Positions 1 to 9,596 are shown, counted from the first letter of the stretch. The stretch: DNA of 53,874 nucleotides from CAMQVM01 sp044433365 (GCA_044433365.1 JAWXTR010000005.1:1-53874), one strand, 5' to 3'. Notes: generated from the letters alone by a model not told the origin. Translations and numbers: made by a program.

Positions 1-120
1 GAGATGAGATTTTTTGCTATTGAATCGAAAATATAGTGGTTCTATATTGAGATTTAATAGTGAAAAATATCGCTCCAAGAGTGCTATTAAGAATATGGCA
101 ATAATTGTTTTACACTACTT
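1..120 (+). mobile_element. 165-bp MITE-like element, copy 1 (truncated by window edge)
   Basis: This is the right-hand 120 bp of the same element found complete at 5171-5335 and 41528-41692. It is identical to the corresponding part of the 5171 copy and ends in the right terminal repeat TTGTTTTACACTACTT. The left end lies outside the window. No transposase is encoded; a 66-residue reading frame running through it comes from the element and the spacer and is not a convincing gene. Confidence 0.85.
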
Positions 121-147
121 TATTACAACTTTTTCTGTTTTTTTAAC

Positions 148-155
148 TATATTTG
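148..155 (+). promoter_or_regulatory. Probable -7 promoter box (TATATTTG) of the kinase gene
   Basis: TATATTTG matches the Bacteroidetes -7 consensus TAnnTTTG and lies about 50 bp before the ATG at 205. It starts 28 bp after the end of the MITE copy, so the element abuts the promoter. No clear -33 TTTG is visible. Confidence 0.5.
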
Positions 156-204
156 CAATACCTTTTATATTAGAATATTACAAAAACTCCAAAAACCACC
201 CAAT

Positions 205-1582
205 ATGCAATTAAAAATTGGAAGCTCACTAAAAAATGGGGAATATACCATCACCGAAGTTTTAGGACAAGTCGGTTTTGGTATAACCTATCTTGCCAGG
301 CAACATATCACTATCCAAGGTCAGCTAGGCTCTATAAATTCATCTATAAATGTTGCAATCAAAGAGTTTTTTATGAAAGATTGCTGCAATCGCAATAGCG
401 AAAACTCATTTGTGTCGGTTGGCTCGCTAGGAAGCCGTGAGCAGGTGGAGCAATACAAACAGAAATTTATCAAAGAGGCTTACAATATCTCTAAGCTCTC
501 CCATCCTCATATTGTAAAAGTTGCCGATTTATTCGAAGAAAATGGCACCGCCTATTACGTAATGGAGTATCTCGAATCAACCTCACTCGACAACTACATA
601 GCCGAAAATGGCGCAGTATGCCAACAAGAGGCTACCGAGTATATTCGCCAGATTGCCGATGCACTTGATTATATACATAAAAAAAAGATAAATCATCTCG
701 ACGTTAAGCCTGCAAATATACTACGCAAAGCAAATTCAGATGTTATTCTAATCGATTTTGGAGTATCAAAACAGTATGATATCTCCAACAACCAAACCAG
801 CTCAACCCCTGTCGGAATAAGCAGAGGATATGCCCCTATAGAGCAGTACAAAACAGGCGGAGTGGGTCAATTTTCACCCACTACCGATATCTACTCTTTA
901 GGCGCAACATTCTATAAACTATTAACAGGCAATACCCCGCCCGATGCTTTCGATATTTTTGATGGTGTCACCCTAATATTTCCCGAAGATATTTCACAAA
1001 CAACCATCAGTGCAATCACCACCTCTATGAAACCAAGCAGAGCCGATCGCCCCCCAAAATATCACTGCATTTTTGGAGCTTATCTCCTCTGAATTTAAAG
1101 TTTCACCGCAATATATCGAACCAGAGGAGACTATATTTGAGGTCTGCACAACCTCCCAACACCAATCTGAACCAACTCCCCAAATAAAACCTATCGAAAA
1201 CCTGCCTAGAAAGGTGTTTACCTCTGCGGATTATAAGGCTATGGGTTCCCCTGAGAAGGTTGTTATTCCTTTTGGATTTACTGAGATTGGTAAAAATGCA
1301 TTTTATTTTAAATCTCTTACATCTATCACAATCCCTAATTCTGTGACTGTGATTGGTGATCAGGCATTTTCTAACTGTGAATCCCTTACATCTATCGCAA
1401 TCCCTGATTCTGTGACTGTGATTGGTGAATATGCATTTTCTTACTGTAAATCTCTTACATCTATCAATATATCAAATAAAAGTCCAGTTTTTCAAAAATT
1501 AAAAGAAGAATATGGCAAAATTGTTAAATCATCTTCGAGTTCTACTCCAAGTTTATGGAATATATTTTCATCTAAAAAATAG
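205..1582 (+). pseudogene. STK-like Ser/Thr protein kinase fused to BspA-type LRRs, frameshifted
   Basis: Residues 10-265 of the first frame form a eukaryotic-type kinase domain: a glycine-rich loop (GQVGFG, 21-26), Lys53 in VAIKEFF, the catalytic loop HLDVKPANIL (164-173) and DFG at 184-186. The frame stops at 1092 with an unrelated tail. A second frame (about 1056-1582) continues with the expected end of the domain: dropping one C from the C6 run at 1050-1055 restores RPQNITAFLELISSEF, then a linker and about three LRR_5/BspA-type repeats (SLTSITIPNSVTVIG type) and a Ser-rich tail. I read this as one gene of about 459 residues carrying a one-base insertion. It may be a real mutation, a slippage switch or an assembly error. 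Intact, it would be a cytoplasmic kinase with a repeat domain for protein contacts. The ATG at 205 gives the usual family N-terminus. Confidence 0.8.
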
Positions 1583-1799
1583 AGAAATCAAGTTTTATCT
1601 AAAATTTCAATAAAGAAACACGACGATTGAGTGCAAACATCCAAAGAAAAACTCAAAAATAATTCAAACAACCAAAAAAATCAAAAAAATAACCAAAAAA
1701 ATTCAAAAAAAATTAATCTATTATACCTCTAAAAAAGAGCTATTTAAGGATTAAAACAAAATATCCAACGAAAAAAGTTCAAAAAAAGTTACAAAAAAA
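1583..1799. other. A-rich spacer, no gene seen
   Basis: This stretch between the kinase-LRR gene and the tRNA promoter is strongly A-rich, with many AACCAAAAAA and TCAAAAAA runs. I find no reading frame, terminator hairpin or repeat shared with the other spacers. Confidence 0.6.
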
Positions 1800-1831
1800 T
1801 TTGGAGAAACCGAATTTTTGCCCTACCTTTG
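1800..1831 (+). promoter_or_regulatory. Promoter of tRNA-Asp
   Basis: TTTG at 1800-1803 and TACCTTTG at 1824-1831, separated by 20 bp, match the Bacteroidetes sigma-ABfr promoter (-33 TTTG, 19-21 bp, -7 TAnnTTTG). The tRNA starts about 100 bp downstream, so a leader is expected to be processed off. Confidence 0.75.
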
Positions 1832-1931
1832 CATCGCAATCAGGAAGTAAAACGCCACTCATAAAGAGTAAAGCAGTTGAATCTTTTCAAACAAAGAAAT
1901 CAAAATTACAACTGAAAGCGACCAACAAAAC

Positions 1932-2005
1932 GGTGTGGTAGTTCAGCTGGTTAGAATACCTGCCTGTCACGCAGGGGGTCGCGGGTTCGAGTCCCGTCCA
2001 TACCG
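1932..2005 (+). tRNA. tRNA-Asp, anticodon GTC
   Basis: A 74-nt cloverleaf is visible. The acceptor stem is GGTGTGG paired with CCATACC, the discriminator is G, the anticodon stem is CCTGC/GCAGG around CTGTCAC with anticodon GTC, and the T-loop contains GTTCGAGTC. The 3' CCA is not encoded. Confidence 0.97.
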
Positions 2006-2010
2006 CTAGA

Positions 2011-2050
2011 AAGCTTGATAATCGATTGATTATCAAGCTTTTGTGTTTTT
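2011..2050 (+). terminator. Intrinsic terminator of tRNA-Asp
   Basis: A perfect 13-bp stem (AAGCTTGATAATC / GATTATCAAGCTT, loop GATT) begins 6 nt after the tRNA and is followed by TTGTGTTTTT. Confidence 0.85.
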
Positions 2051-2119
2051 AGCGTATTGCACTTGTGTTGCAAATTTAGCAATTTCACCGCTCTTGAAAG
2101 TGTTGTTAACACCGCACAG

Positions 2120-2145
2120 GTAGAGACGTAGCCCTGCTACGTCTG
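2120..2145 (+). repeat. REP palindrome (GTAG head, GACGTAGC stem)
   Basis: GTAG is followed by the stem AGACGTAGC, loop CCT and GCTACGTCT. Identical or compensated copies lie at 2344, 2433, 2516, 9597, 16390, 16516, 53559, 53613 and 53698. A GTAG head before an imperfect palindrome is typical of REPs moved by RAYT (REP-associated Y1) transposases. This copy lies just outside the left inverted repeat at 2148. Confidence 0.85.
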
Positions 2146-2147
2146 AA

Positions 2148-2593
2148 AACGGCTCATTCTCAAAATCTGTTGTTACCCCCTTTAAACAAGCAATTTTTCA
2201 ATTCGGTAAAAGAAAAACGTTAAAGATTTAACACCTCTAAGACGATGCCTAAAATCTTTAATTTTTGAGTTAAGAGCTTCGGCTCTAGCGTTAGAGAATC
2301 CAGCGAATTTGCCTAAAAACAACAACCTACTGCTGTTATGTTACAGACGTAGCAGGGCTACGTCTCTACCACTGAGTCGCTAACACCCCGAATTGTTTTC
2401 ACCCCCCCTTTTTTAAACATAACACCGCACAGGTAGAGACGTAGCCCTGCTACGTCTGAAAACAACACACCGAATTGTTTTAAACCCTTTTTTTAAAACA
2501 TAACGATTTGTGTTACAGACGTAGCAGGGCTACGTATCTACTGCTGAGCTATAAATTTTTATTAATGACAACAGATTTTGAGAATGAGCCGTT
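2148..2593. repeat. 446-bp inverted-repeat element carrying three REPs
   Basis: The ends 2148-2175 and 2566-2593 are inverted repeats of 28 bp with one mismatch (core CTCATTCTCAAAATCTGTTG). Inside are REPs at 2344-2369 (-), 2433-2458 (+) and 2516-2541 (-, one stem base changed), plus runs of CACCCCGAATTGTTTT-like sequence and homopolymers. The same ends bracket two REPs at 16341-16575, and a right-hand end occurs at about 53750-53770. There is no open reading frame. It fills the spacer between tRNA-Asp and the GH2 gene. Confidence 0.8.
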
Positions 2594-2609
2594 AAAGCAA
2601 CTAATTTTG

Positions 2610-4955
2610 CTAATTTACATCTAAAGTAAAGCTACCACTTAGACCATCTACATCTTTTGCACTAATTTCTAATGCACCAGCAGCTACATTATCTAGGCGG
2701 ATAAGTGCAATTGCTACACCTGCTTCGCTATGAATGCCATCGGTGTTTTCAAGAACTACGCCTACAGGAAGTGTAAAGGTTACATCTTTGTTGTAAGAAG
2801 GAACTACAGTGCCATTTGCATCTACAGCCTCAGCATATACAAAAAGCACATCGTTGCAACCACTTTGAGCATCACGACCGCTAATATCGGCACGTAGGCG
2901 AAGCTTAACCGGAGCCTCTGGAGTGCGAACTACTACTTGACACATCTCTTTACCATCTTTATAACCAATTGCTTTTAACTCACCTGCTGCAAATTTACCA
3001 ACTTTAAAGGTAAAAGGAGGGTGGTTAAGTTTTTTGCTAATTTTATCGGTATCAGGCTTTTTAGTTGCGATAACTTTTCCGTTTAATGATAGAGTTACAG
3101 TTTCGCAGTTAGAGAATACTCTAATATCTGTCGAAGAATCTTCGTTCCACCATGAAGCGATAGATACCATATATTCTGAATCGTTGCGAGCAGAGCGTTG
3201 ACTACGATAAAAATCAGCACCAAATTTTGGAAGGCGGAAAATATCAAGCACACCCGAAGTCTCTAAATCATCGTGATAGCCACGATTGTAATCGTACATC
3301 ACCCAGTAGCTATCACCCATTGCAGGGATAGATAGGTTGTCGTTGTGCGACTCTTGGAAGTTAAGAGCTTGAACAAGTTGTCTCTCCTCTCCATCTCCAC
3401 GACGTTGACGAGACGAAAGCTCTAAGCGACGAGCAGTGTCGTATTGGTGTTGATTAAGACCAGCATTTGTAGAGTAATACTCCCAGTCACCATATTCTGA
3501 CACGATATAAGGCCACTCAAAAGTCACCTTATCTGAGTGCATAATACGGTGCTGACGAGCTTGAAGATAGATATCATACACTCCCGACATCCAACCACAA
3601 GAGTAAGTTTCTTCGCCCGGATACTCCTCATGTGTAATGCGGTGAAGCTCTTCCATAAAGAATACAGGCATTTGAGTTTCGTTAAGCGACACCTCCCAAG
3701 CAAGTACACAAGCGTGGTTGCGGTCACGACGAATAAGATTACGAGCAGAGTCGTAACACTCATTGCGGAAAGCATCATTATCTTTATAAAACTGCCATCC
3801 TAAGATTGCATCTAAAACCACAAGACCTAGCTCATCACAAGCATTCATAAACGCTTTAGAGTGAGGGTAGTGAGAAAGACGAACATAGTCGAAACCAGCA
3901 TCTTTAATCTTTTTAGCATCACGATATTGAGCATTATCTGAAAGAGCATAACCAATATATGGATACTCTTGATGGCGGTTTACACCTCGAAGGAAAGTTT
4001 TTTCACCATTAATATAAAGCTGATTGTCATTAAATTTAAATGAACGAATACCGATACGCTCAGAGTTTGTATCAATTAGCTCACCAGACTCATTATATAC
4101 GTTTGTAGCAAGAGTATAAAGGTTAGGATTATCTAAAGACCAAAGCGCAGGCGAAGCAACATCCATGGTTACAGGGATAACCGAATATTTGCCAGCAGCA
4201 ACCTCAACAGATGCCGATTTAGCCGATACAACCGCTGCACCATTACGAGTCAAAACAGTCTCAACAACCACTTTTTCAGCCTTTTCGCTAACATTTTCAA
4301 CATCTACAGCAACTTTTACAGTAGCTTTTTCTTTAGAGATAGCAGGGTATGTTACGAATGTACCACCCTCAGCAGCACGACCTGCTAAAATAGGATGCGA
4401 AATACGAACTTTGTTTTTAACAATCATCCAAGCATTACGATAAAGACCACCAAACATATTAAAATCTAAGATTTCAAGAGGTTTAGGACCAGTTTCTGCA
4501 TTATCGTAGTTGTTTAAGCGAACTGCAATTGTGTTTTTGCCCGATTTTAAGTAAGAAGTTAAATCCATCACCATAGGAAGGTAGCCACCTTGGTCGTCAA
4601 AGACTTTTTCGCCATTTAGCATCACCTCAATTTGGTTCATAGCACCTTCAAACTCTAAAATATAACTTTTTGAAGGGTCTAATTTAACATCAAAATCTTT
4701 GCGATACCAACAGATACCTTGCCATTGGTCGTTAACAATTAGCGGTTCAAGATTTGCAGTGTGGGGAAGCTGAACACTCTCCCAATCTTGCGCATTAAAA
4801 TCGGCTTTGCCATAATCACGATTTTCCTCGTCGGCTTTACTTAGCTTAGAAAATTTCCAACCAGTGTTGAAAAGCTCTCTGCTCGGCTCGACAGTGGGAG
4901 TACACGAAGCTAATGCAAAAAGCATAAAAATCGATAGGTAAATAAGTTTTTTCAT
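2610..4955 (-). CDS. GH2 beta-galactosidase-like lipoprotein
   Basis: A 781-residue glycoside hydrolase family 2 enzyme. It has a lipoprotein signal (LFALASC, Cys18), a GH2 sugar-binding domain (about 28-180, with FNMFGGLYRN), an Ig-like middle domain (about 190-305) and a TIM barrel (about 310-590). The acid/base is Glu426 in SLNETQMP and the nucleophile is Glu487 in YIVSEYGDW. A DUF4982-like region (about 600-675) and a C-terminal Ig-like domain follow. GH2 enzymes release beta-linked galactose, glucuronate or mannose; the exact substrate cannot be read from sequence. It sits divergent to the hybrid two-component regulator, as expected for a controlled target, and is probably surface- or periplasm-facing. 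The start is the only ATG giving an intact lipobox. Confidence 0.92.
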   Translation of the reverse strand: MKKLIYLSIFMLFALASCTPTVEPSRELFNTGWKFSKLSKADEENRDYGKADFNAQDWESVQLPHTANLEPLIVNDQWQGICWYRKDFDVKLDPSKSYILEFEGAMNQIEVMLNGEKVFDDQGGYLPMVMDLTSYLKSGKNTIAVRLNNYDNAETGPKPLEILDFNMFGGLYRNAWMIVKNKVRISHPILAGRAAEGGTFVTYPAISKEKATVKVAVDVENVSEKAEKVVVETVLTRNGAAVVSAKSASVEVAAGKYSVIPVTMDVASPALWSLDNPNLYTLATNVYNESGELIDTNSERIGIRSFKFNDNQLYINGEKTFLRGVNRHQEYPYIGYALSDNAQYRDAKKIKDAGFDYVRLSHYPHSKAFMNACDELGLVVLDAILGWQFYKDNDAFRNECYDSARNLIRRDRNHACVLAWEVSLNETQMPVFFMEELHRITHEEYPGEETYSCGWMSGVYDIYLQARQHRIMHSDKVTFEWPYIVSEYGDWEYYSTNAGLNQHQYDTARRLELSSRQRRGDGEERQLVQALNFQESHNDNLSIPAMGDSYWVMYDYNRGYHDDLETSGVLDIFRLPKFGADFYRSQRSARNDSEYMVSIASWWNEDSSTDIRVFSNCETVTLSLNGKVIATKKPDTDKISKKLNHPPFTFKVGKFAAGELKAIGYKDGKEMCQVVVRTPEAPVKLRLRADISGRDAQSGCNDVLFVYAEAVDANGTVVPSYNKDVTFTLPVGVVLENTDGIHSEAGVAIALIRLDNVAAGALEISAKDVDGLSGSFTLDVN

Positions 4956-5090
4956 AGGGGGTATTTAATTAATTAATAATTTGCAAGGGTTAAAACCGTT
5001 ATTTTTAAAAGCACAAAACTGTATTTTATAAACTTTTAGAATATTTCACTATTTACTACAGAGAATGACGTTTTTCCTTAAAAGTTGCTG

Positions 5091-5098
5091 CAAATATA
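5091..5098 (-). promoter_or_regulatory. Probable -7 box of the GH2 gene
   Basis: On the minus strand the sequence reads TATATTTG, 136 bp before the GH2 start. This implies a leader of about 130 nt. No good -33 TTTG is seen upstream. Confidence 0.5.
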
Positions 5099-5170
5099 CG
5101 AAAAATTAAGATAAAAAGTTTAAAATAGAAAATTTTTATTAATTTTGTTTCTTTAAAAGCAGAGGTTCTT

Positions 5171-5335
5171 AAGTAGGGTAAAATAATTATTGGTGTATTT
5201 TTAATAGTGCTATTGGAGATGAGATTTTTTGCTATTGAATCGAAAATATAGTGGTTCTATATTGAGATTTAATAGTGAAAAATATCGCTCCAAGAGTGCT
5301 ATTAAGAATATGGCAATAATTGTTTTACACTACTT
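5171..5335 (+). mobile_element. 165-bp MITE-like element, copy 2 (complete)
   Basis: The left end AAGTAGGGTAAAATAATTAT and the right end are imperfect inverted repeats (20 of 22 match). It lies in the 436-bp spacer between the GH2 gene and the regulator, between the GH2 promoter and the regulator start. It is identical to copy 1 over 120 bp. I see no target duplication here, unlike the copy at 41528. Confidence 0.9.
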
Positions 5336-5391
5336 AATACCTACAAATAGGGAAAAATATACTTTATGAGAACTTCTAAAAATCGAATTAT

Positions 5392-8300
5392 ATGTCACTA
5401 AAAAGGCTATTTTATATATTTACCATATTACTATTTCAAATTAGCGATATATTTGGAAGCAACTTTTCGCCAATAGATATTATTTCTGTTGATAATGGGT
5501 TGTCGCATACTGGCGTCACCTCTATCATAAAAGATTCACGTGGCTATCTTTGGATGGGGAGCTACGATGGCTTAAATCGCTACAATGGAAGTGCGGTATC
5601 GGTCTACAAAAATCGTAGAGATTCTATGGTTTTTGGGAGTAATAGAATACGCACTGTTGCAGAGGATAACAGAGGTAGAATTTGGATTGGAACAGAGAGT
5701 GGAATTTCGATTTTCGACTACGATAAAAATCGATTCTACAACCACGGTGTAGGCTTTTTTGCAGAAAAAGGGGTGCAGGCAAATTTTTTAACTCGTAAAA
5801 TTATTCCTATTTCTGACGACAGGATGTTGGCTTTAACCGAAAACGAAGGTGCTCTTATTTTCGATTATGATATGAACTTACTACGTGTCGACACACTTAA
5901 AAGCAGCATAAACAACGATATAATCAAACTAGATAGCACGAACTATCTTATCTGCTCAAATAAAGGGTTATCTCTTTATGATGTAGAGCGAGGAGTTACA
6001 AGTTCAATTCTACCAGAAACTGTAAAAATAGCTACAACTGCTGCTATCAATGCTCAAGGAGTTATTTTTGTAGCACTCCAATCAAATGGAATTATTAAGA
6101 TTAAAAGTCAAAAATTTAGCAATAACTACAATTTCATCCAAATTGACGAGACTATTTTGCCAGAATACCAAATTAGAGCAATAACTTTTGACAGCCAAAA
6201 TGGGGCATGGATTGGCACGCAAAGCGATGGAATATTACACCTAAATAGCGGTGATGATTGGAGTAAAGAGGCTCAATTCATATCCGAAAATATGCGAATT
6301 AGCACCTTTTTAGATGGTAAAAACAACGATATTTGGGTTGGTACGTTTGATTGTGGGGTTATGAGGTATTCCGAAATAGAAAATCCTTTTATTTCGCTCG
6401 AAATCAATAACGATAAAAACTGTCGTATTTCAGAGTTAGCAATTTTTGATTCTGAAAATATTATTATTAGACCAACTAACGAAAAGACATTACTCTATAA
6501 CACGCAAAATAACACATGCCGCCCCTTACTACCTCCACCATACCAAAATTCAAGAACTATATTTTGCAATAGTGAAGCAGGTGGAATTTGGGTCGTTGTC
6601 GAAACCAATCGAAGATATAAGATATTTAAATTAATTGATGGCAATCTTACACCCTACCAATCAGAATCAAGTTTAGAGTTAAACAGAGAGTTTCCAAGAG
6701 CAATCAGCGAGGATATATTTGGAAACTTATGGCTTGGCTATGCAAATAGAGTTTGTCGAGTAGTTTTAAGTGACGATCAAATTTTAGATATTCAAAATAT
6801 AAATATCCCAACTACAGACAACAAAACTGTAGTTGTCAGAGAGTTGTATTCAGACAAATTAGGCAAATCGCTTTGGATTGGAACAGCGACACACGGACTT
6901 TATAGGGTTACAAAGCTCAAAAACCGCAAAAGCTCTAATCTGCTAATTACCCGCTCTCAAAACAATCCTAACAATCATAAATCTATAGCAAGCAACTTTA
7001 TTTCGGAGATAAAACGAAGCAGAGATGGTGAGCTTTGGATTGGGATGGAGCATGGAGGAATATGTAGAGTAGAAAATAGCTTAACAGATAGCGTAGAGCT
7101 TCATTTTACCAACTTTTCTGAGCAAGATGGACTACAACATAATGTTGTAAAGAGCTTCGAATTTGACAGTAAAGGCAACCTATGGATTGCAACAAATAGA
7201 GGTATCTCATTTTTTGATACTGAAGCCGAAAAATTCCGCTCTTTTACAAAAAAAGATGGTCTGCCATTCGATATTTTCTCATACGCCTCTTTAAAATTGG
7301 ATAACGGAATATTTATATTTGCGGGGATTGAGGGAGCTGTAAAATTTGATGTTGCAAAAATTTCAAAAACCGATAAAATTCCACAATTCCACTTTGGCGA
7401 ATTTAGAATTTTTAATACCCCAATCAAACAGGGTGAAATTTTCGATGGACGTGAGCTGTTTTCGAGCAGATTATGTAGTGGCGATACTCTAAGACTTAAA
7501 CATAATGAGAATCTATTTTCATTAGAAATAGAGTCACTGCTATATGATGGAGAAGATAATAGCTATATTAATTATCAACTTCTTCCCCTTAATAAAAAGT
7601 GGATTCAACAGGATATAACTCAATCATTTTTAACATTTAGCGGACTAAGACATGGAGAGTATCGTCTAAATGTTGAAATTACTAACGACGAAAATAGTAA
7701 GGTAAAGAGCAACCAGATAAAAAGCCTTATTATTATTATTGAACCTTCATTTTGGCAAAGTCCAATTGCCTATCTAATGTATGTGGTGCTGTTTATCATT
7801 ATTTTAGTGCTAGCAGTAAGAGTTTTACTAAGGATGCAACAGTTAAAATACAGCTACCAGTTAGAGTCAATAGCAAAAGATAATATTTCGGAAAAATTAC
7901 GATATTTTTCAAATATTGCTCACGAAATAAAAACCCCATTAACGTTGATTTTAACCCCCCTAACCTCCTTGATGGAGAGCTATAGACACGACAGTAACAC
8001 CTTCTCTCGCCTACAGAGAGCAGCATATCAGACCAAAAAAATCGCACAACTTATCGACCTTGTTCAAGCTATTCAGCTTAATGATTTAGGGCTGTTAAAT
8101 AGCAAAAAAACCAATTTTAACTTTACCCGTTTTTTTGACGATATGGTAATCGACTTTAAGATGCTTGCCTCAGGCGACAGCAAAAATCTGATTGTCGACT
8201 CACCACAGAGCGATATTATCATAAATGCCGACAGAGCAATGATGGAGCATATTTTAAATAATCTGCTCTCAAACAGTGTGAAGTACACCTCAAAAGGTGA

Positions 8301-9408
8301 TAGCATCGTTGTAAAGTGGCATAACGACCAAAAGAATCTCTATTTTGAAGTTACAGATAGCGGTATGGGTATATCACCCGAAGATTTAAGCCATGTTTTC
8401 GACCGCTTTTATCGAAGTAATAAAGTAAAATCAATTACTGGTAGTGGTATTGGATTATCGTTTACTAAGCGTCTAATTGAGATTCATAACGGAGAGATTA
8501 CTGCTAGTAGTGTTTTAGGTGAGGGCACAACCTTTAAATTTGTCATGCCTATAATTAGCAGTGAAAAGGTGGAGATTGAAAGCATTAGCGACGAGAATGA
8601 TATTATTTTCGACGACTTAACATCTCTTTCTGATATTGAAGCTAAAGGTCAATTCAAAGAGTCTCTGCTATATCTTGTTGAAGATAATAATGAGATGCGA
8701 CAGATGATGAAAGAGATTCTCTCTCGCTTCTATAGGGTTGAAAGTTTTGAAAATGGCAAATTGGCTCTTGATGCAATAATTAGCGTATCGCCCGATATTA
8801 TTGTAAGCGATGTAATGATGCCTGAAATGGATGGTTTTGAGCTATGTAGCAGAGTAAAATCGGATATTGAGAATAGCCATATACCTATAATCTTACTTAC
8901 CGCTTGTGGCACAATGGACGATAGGATAAAAGGGATGGAATATGGTGCTGACCTATATATCCAGAAGCCTTTCTATCCAAAATATGTAGTAACTTGCATC
9001 GAAACACTCCTTAGTAGCCGTATGCGACTTCGTGAGCATTTTAGCAAAGGAGGCTCGATATCCGTTTTAGAGGATAATACAGTTCAAAGTAGTAAAGATA
9101 GTGAGTTTTTAACAAAACTATACTCCCTACTTGAGGAGAATTTGGATAATGAGGAGATAGATGTAAATATTTTTGCTCGTGAACTTGGTGTAAACCGCTC
9201 CCTATTCTTCAAAAAGGTGAAAGCACTTACCGACCACACTCCATTCGACCTAATCAAAGAGTATCGCCTATCTAAAGCCTCTGAGCTGCTATCTAAAGGG
9301 GAATATTCGGTTTCTCAAGTCTGCTCTATGACTGGATTTAAAAGCCGTACACACTTTAGCAAACTCTTTAAAGAGCGTTTTGGAGTTACACCTAGTAAGT
9401 TTAATTAA
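5392..9408 (+). CDS. Hybrid two-component system sensor/regulator (HTCS)
   Basis: A 1338-residue single-chain sensor and regulator typical of Bacteroidetes polysaccharide loci. It has a signal peptide (1-22), a periplasmic two-propeller sensor with Reg_prop repeats (GYLWMGSYDGL, RIWIGTESGI and similar, about 30-690), a Y_Y_Y domain (about 715-785) and a membrane segment (about 792-813). The histidine kinase follows with His844 in NIAHEIKTPL and an ATPase domain with DSGMGIS and GSGIGLS. A receiver with Asp1140 in VSDVMMPEMDG and a C-terminal AraC-type DNA-binding domain (about 1240-1338) complete it. The sensor is expected to bind an oligosaccharide in the periplasm and activate the adjacent GH2 and sulfatase genes. 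All key residues are present, and no SusC/SusD pair is adjacent. Confidence 0.95.
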   Translation: MSLKRLFYIFTILLFQISDIFGSNFSPIDIISVDNGLSHTGVTSIIKDSRGYLWMGSYDGLNRYNGSAVSVYKNRRDSMVFGSNRIRTVAEDNRGRIWIGTESGISIFDYDKNRFYNHGVGFFAEKGVQANFLTRKIIPISDDRMLALTENEGALIFDYDMNLLRVDTLKSSINNDIIKLDSTNYLICSNKGLSLYDVERGVTSSILPETVKIATTAAINAQGVIFVALQSNGIIKIKSQKFSNNYNFIQIDETILPEYQIRAITFDSQNGAWIGTQSDGILHLNSGDDWSKEAQFISENMRISTFLDGKNNDIWVGTFDCGVMRYSEIENPFISLEINNDKNCRISELAIFDSENIIIRPTNEKTLLYNTQNNTCRPLLPPPYQNSRTIFCNSEAGGIWVVVETNRRYKIFKLIDGNLTPYQSESSLELNREFPRAISEDIFGNLWLGYANRVCRVVLSDDQILDIQNINIPTTDNKTVVVRELYSDKLGKSLWIGTATHGLYRVTKLKNRKSSNLLITRSQNNPNNHKSIASNFISEIKRSRDGELWIGMEHGGICRVENSLTDSVELHFTNFSEQDGLQHNVVKSFEFDSKGNLWIATNRGISFFDTEAEKFRSFTKKDGLPFDIFSYASLKLDNGIFIFAGIEGAVKFDVAKISKTDKIPQFHFGEFRIFNTPIKQGEIFDGRELFSSRLCSGDTLRLKHNENLFSLEIESLLYDGEDNSYINYQLLPLNKKWIQQDITQSFLTFSGLRHGEYRLNVEITNDENSKVKSNQIKSLIIIIEPSFWQSPIAYLMYVVLFIIILVLAVRVLLRMQQLKYSYQLESIAKDNISEKLRYFSNIAHEIKTPLTLILTPLTSLMESYRHDSNTFSRLQRAAYQTKKIAQLIDLVQAIQLNDLGLLNSKKTNFNFTRFFDDMVIDFKMLASGDSKNLIVDSPQSDIIINADRAMMEHILNNLLSNSVKYTSKGDSIVVKWHNDQKNLYFEVTDSGMGISPEDLSHVFDRFYRSNKVKSITGSGIGLSFTKRLIEIHNGEITASSVLGEGTTFKFVMPIISSEKVEIESISDENDIIFDDLTSLSDIEAKGQFKESLLYLVEDNNEMRQMMKEILSRFYRVESFENGKLALDAIISVSPDIIVSDVMMPEMDGFELCSRVKSDIENSHIPIILLTACGTMDDRIKGMEYGADLYIQKPFYPKYVVTCIETLLSSRMRLREHFSKGGSISVLEDNTVQSSKDSEFLTKLYSLLEENLDNEEIDVNIFARELGVNRSLFFKKVKALTDHTPFDLIKEYRLSKASELLSKGEYSVSQVCSMTGFKSRTHFSKLFKERFGVTPSKFN

Positions 9409-9439
9409 AGGGGACTTTTAAAAATCATTTCCGCACCGG

Positions 9440-9534
9440 GGGTGACTCAAAAGCCCCTAAAATATACAAACAACCCTCGTCACAAGCTCTGCGACAAGGG
9501 TTGTTTGTATAAAATGGGTGCTTTTGGGTCACCC
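9440..9534. repeat. Long hairpin element downstream of the HTCS gene
   Basis: A 95-bp near-palindrome starts 32 bp after the HTCS stop codon. The outer arms are GGGTGACTCAAAAGCCCC and GGGTGCTTTTGGGTCACCC (imperfect); the inner arms ATACAAACAACCCT and AGGGTTGTTTGTAT pair perfectly over 14 bp. No T-run follows on the plus strand, so it is not a standard terminator, but a transcript would fold strongly. Confidence 0.75.
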
Positions 9535-9596
9535 TCAGGGTGTTACCGAACCAATAATTATGCATTATGAATTATGAATTATTCTAAGTTCGGTTA

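Noticed and set aside
14..214. 66-residue plus-strand frame at the window start
   Set aside because: It runs through the MITE-like element into the kinase promoter and overlaps the kinase start; the same frame is not kept in the other element copies.
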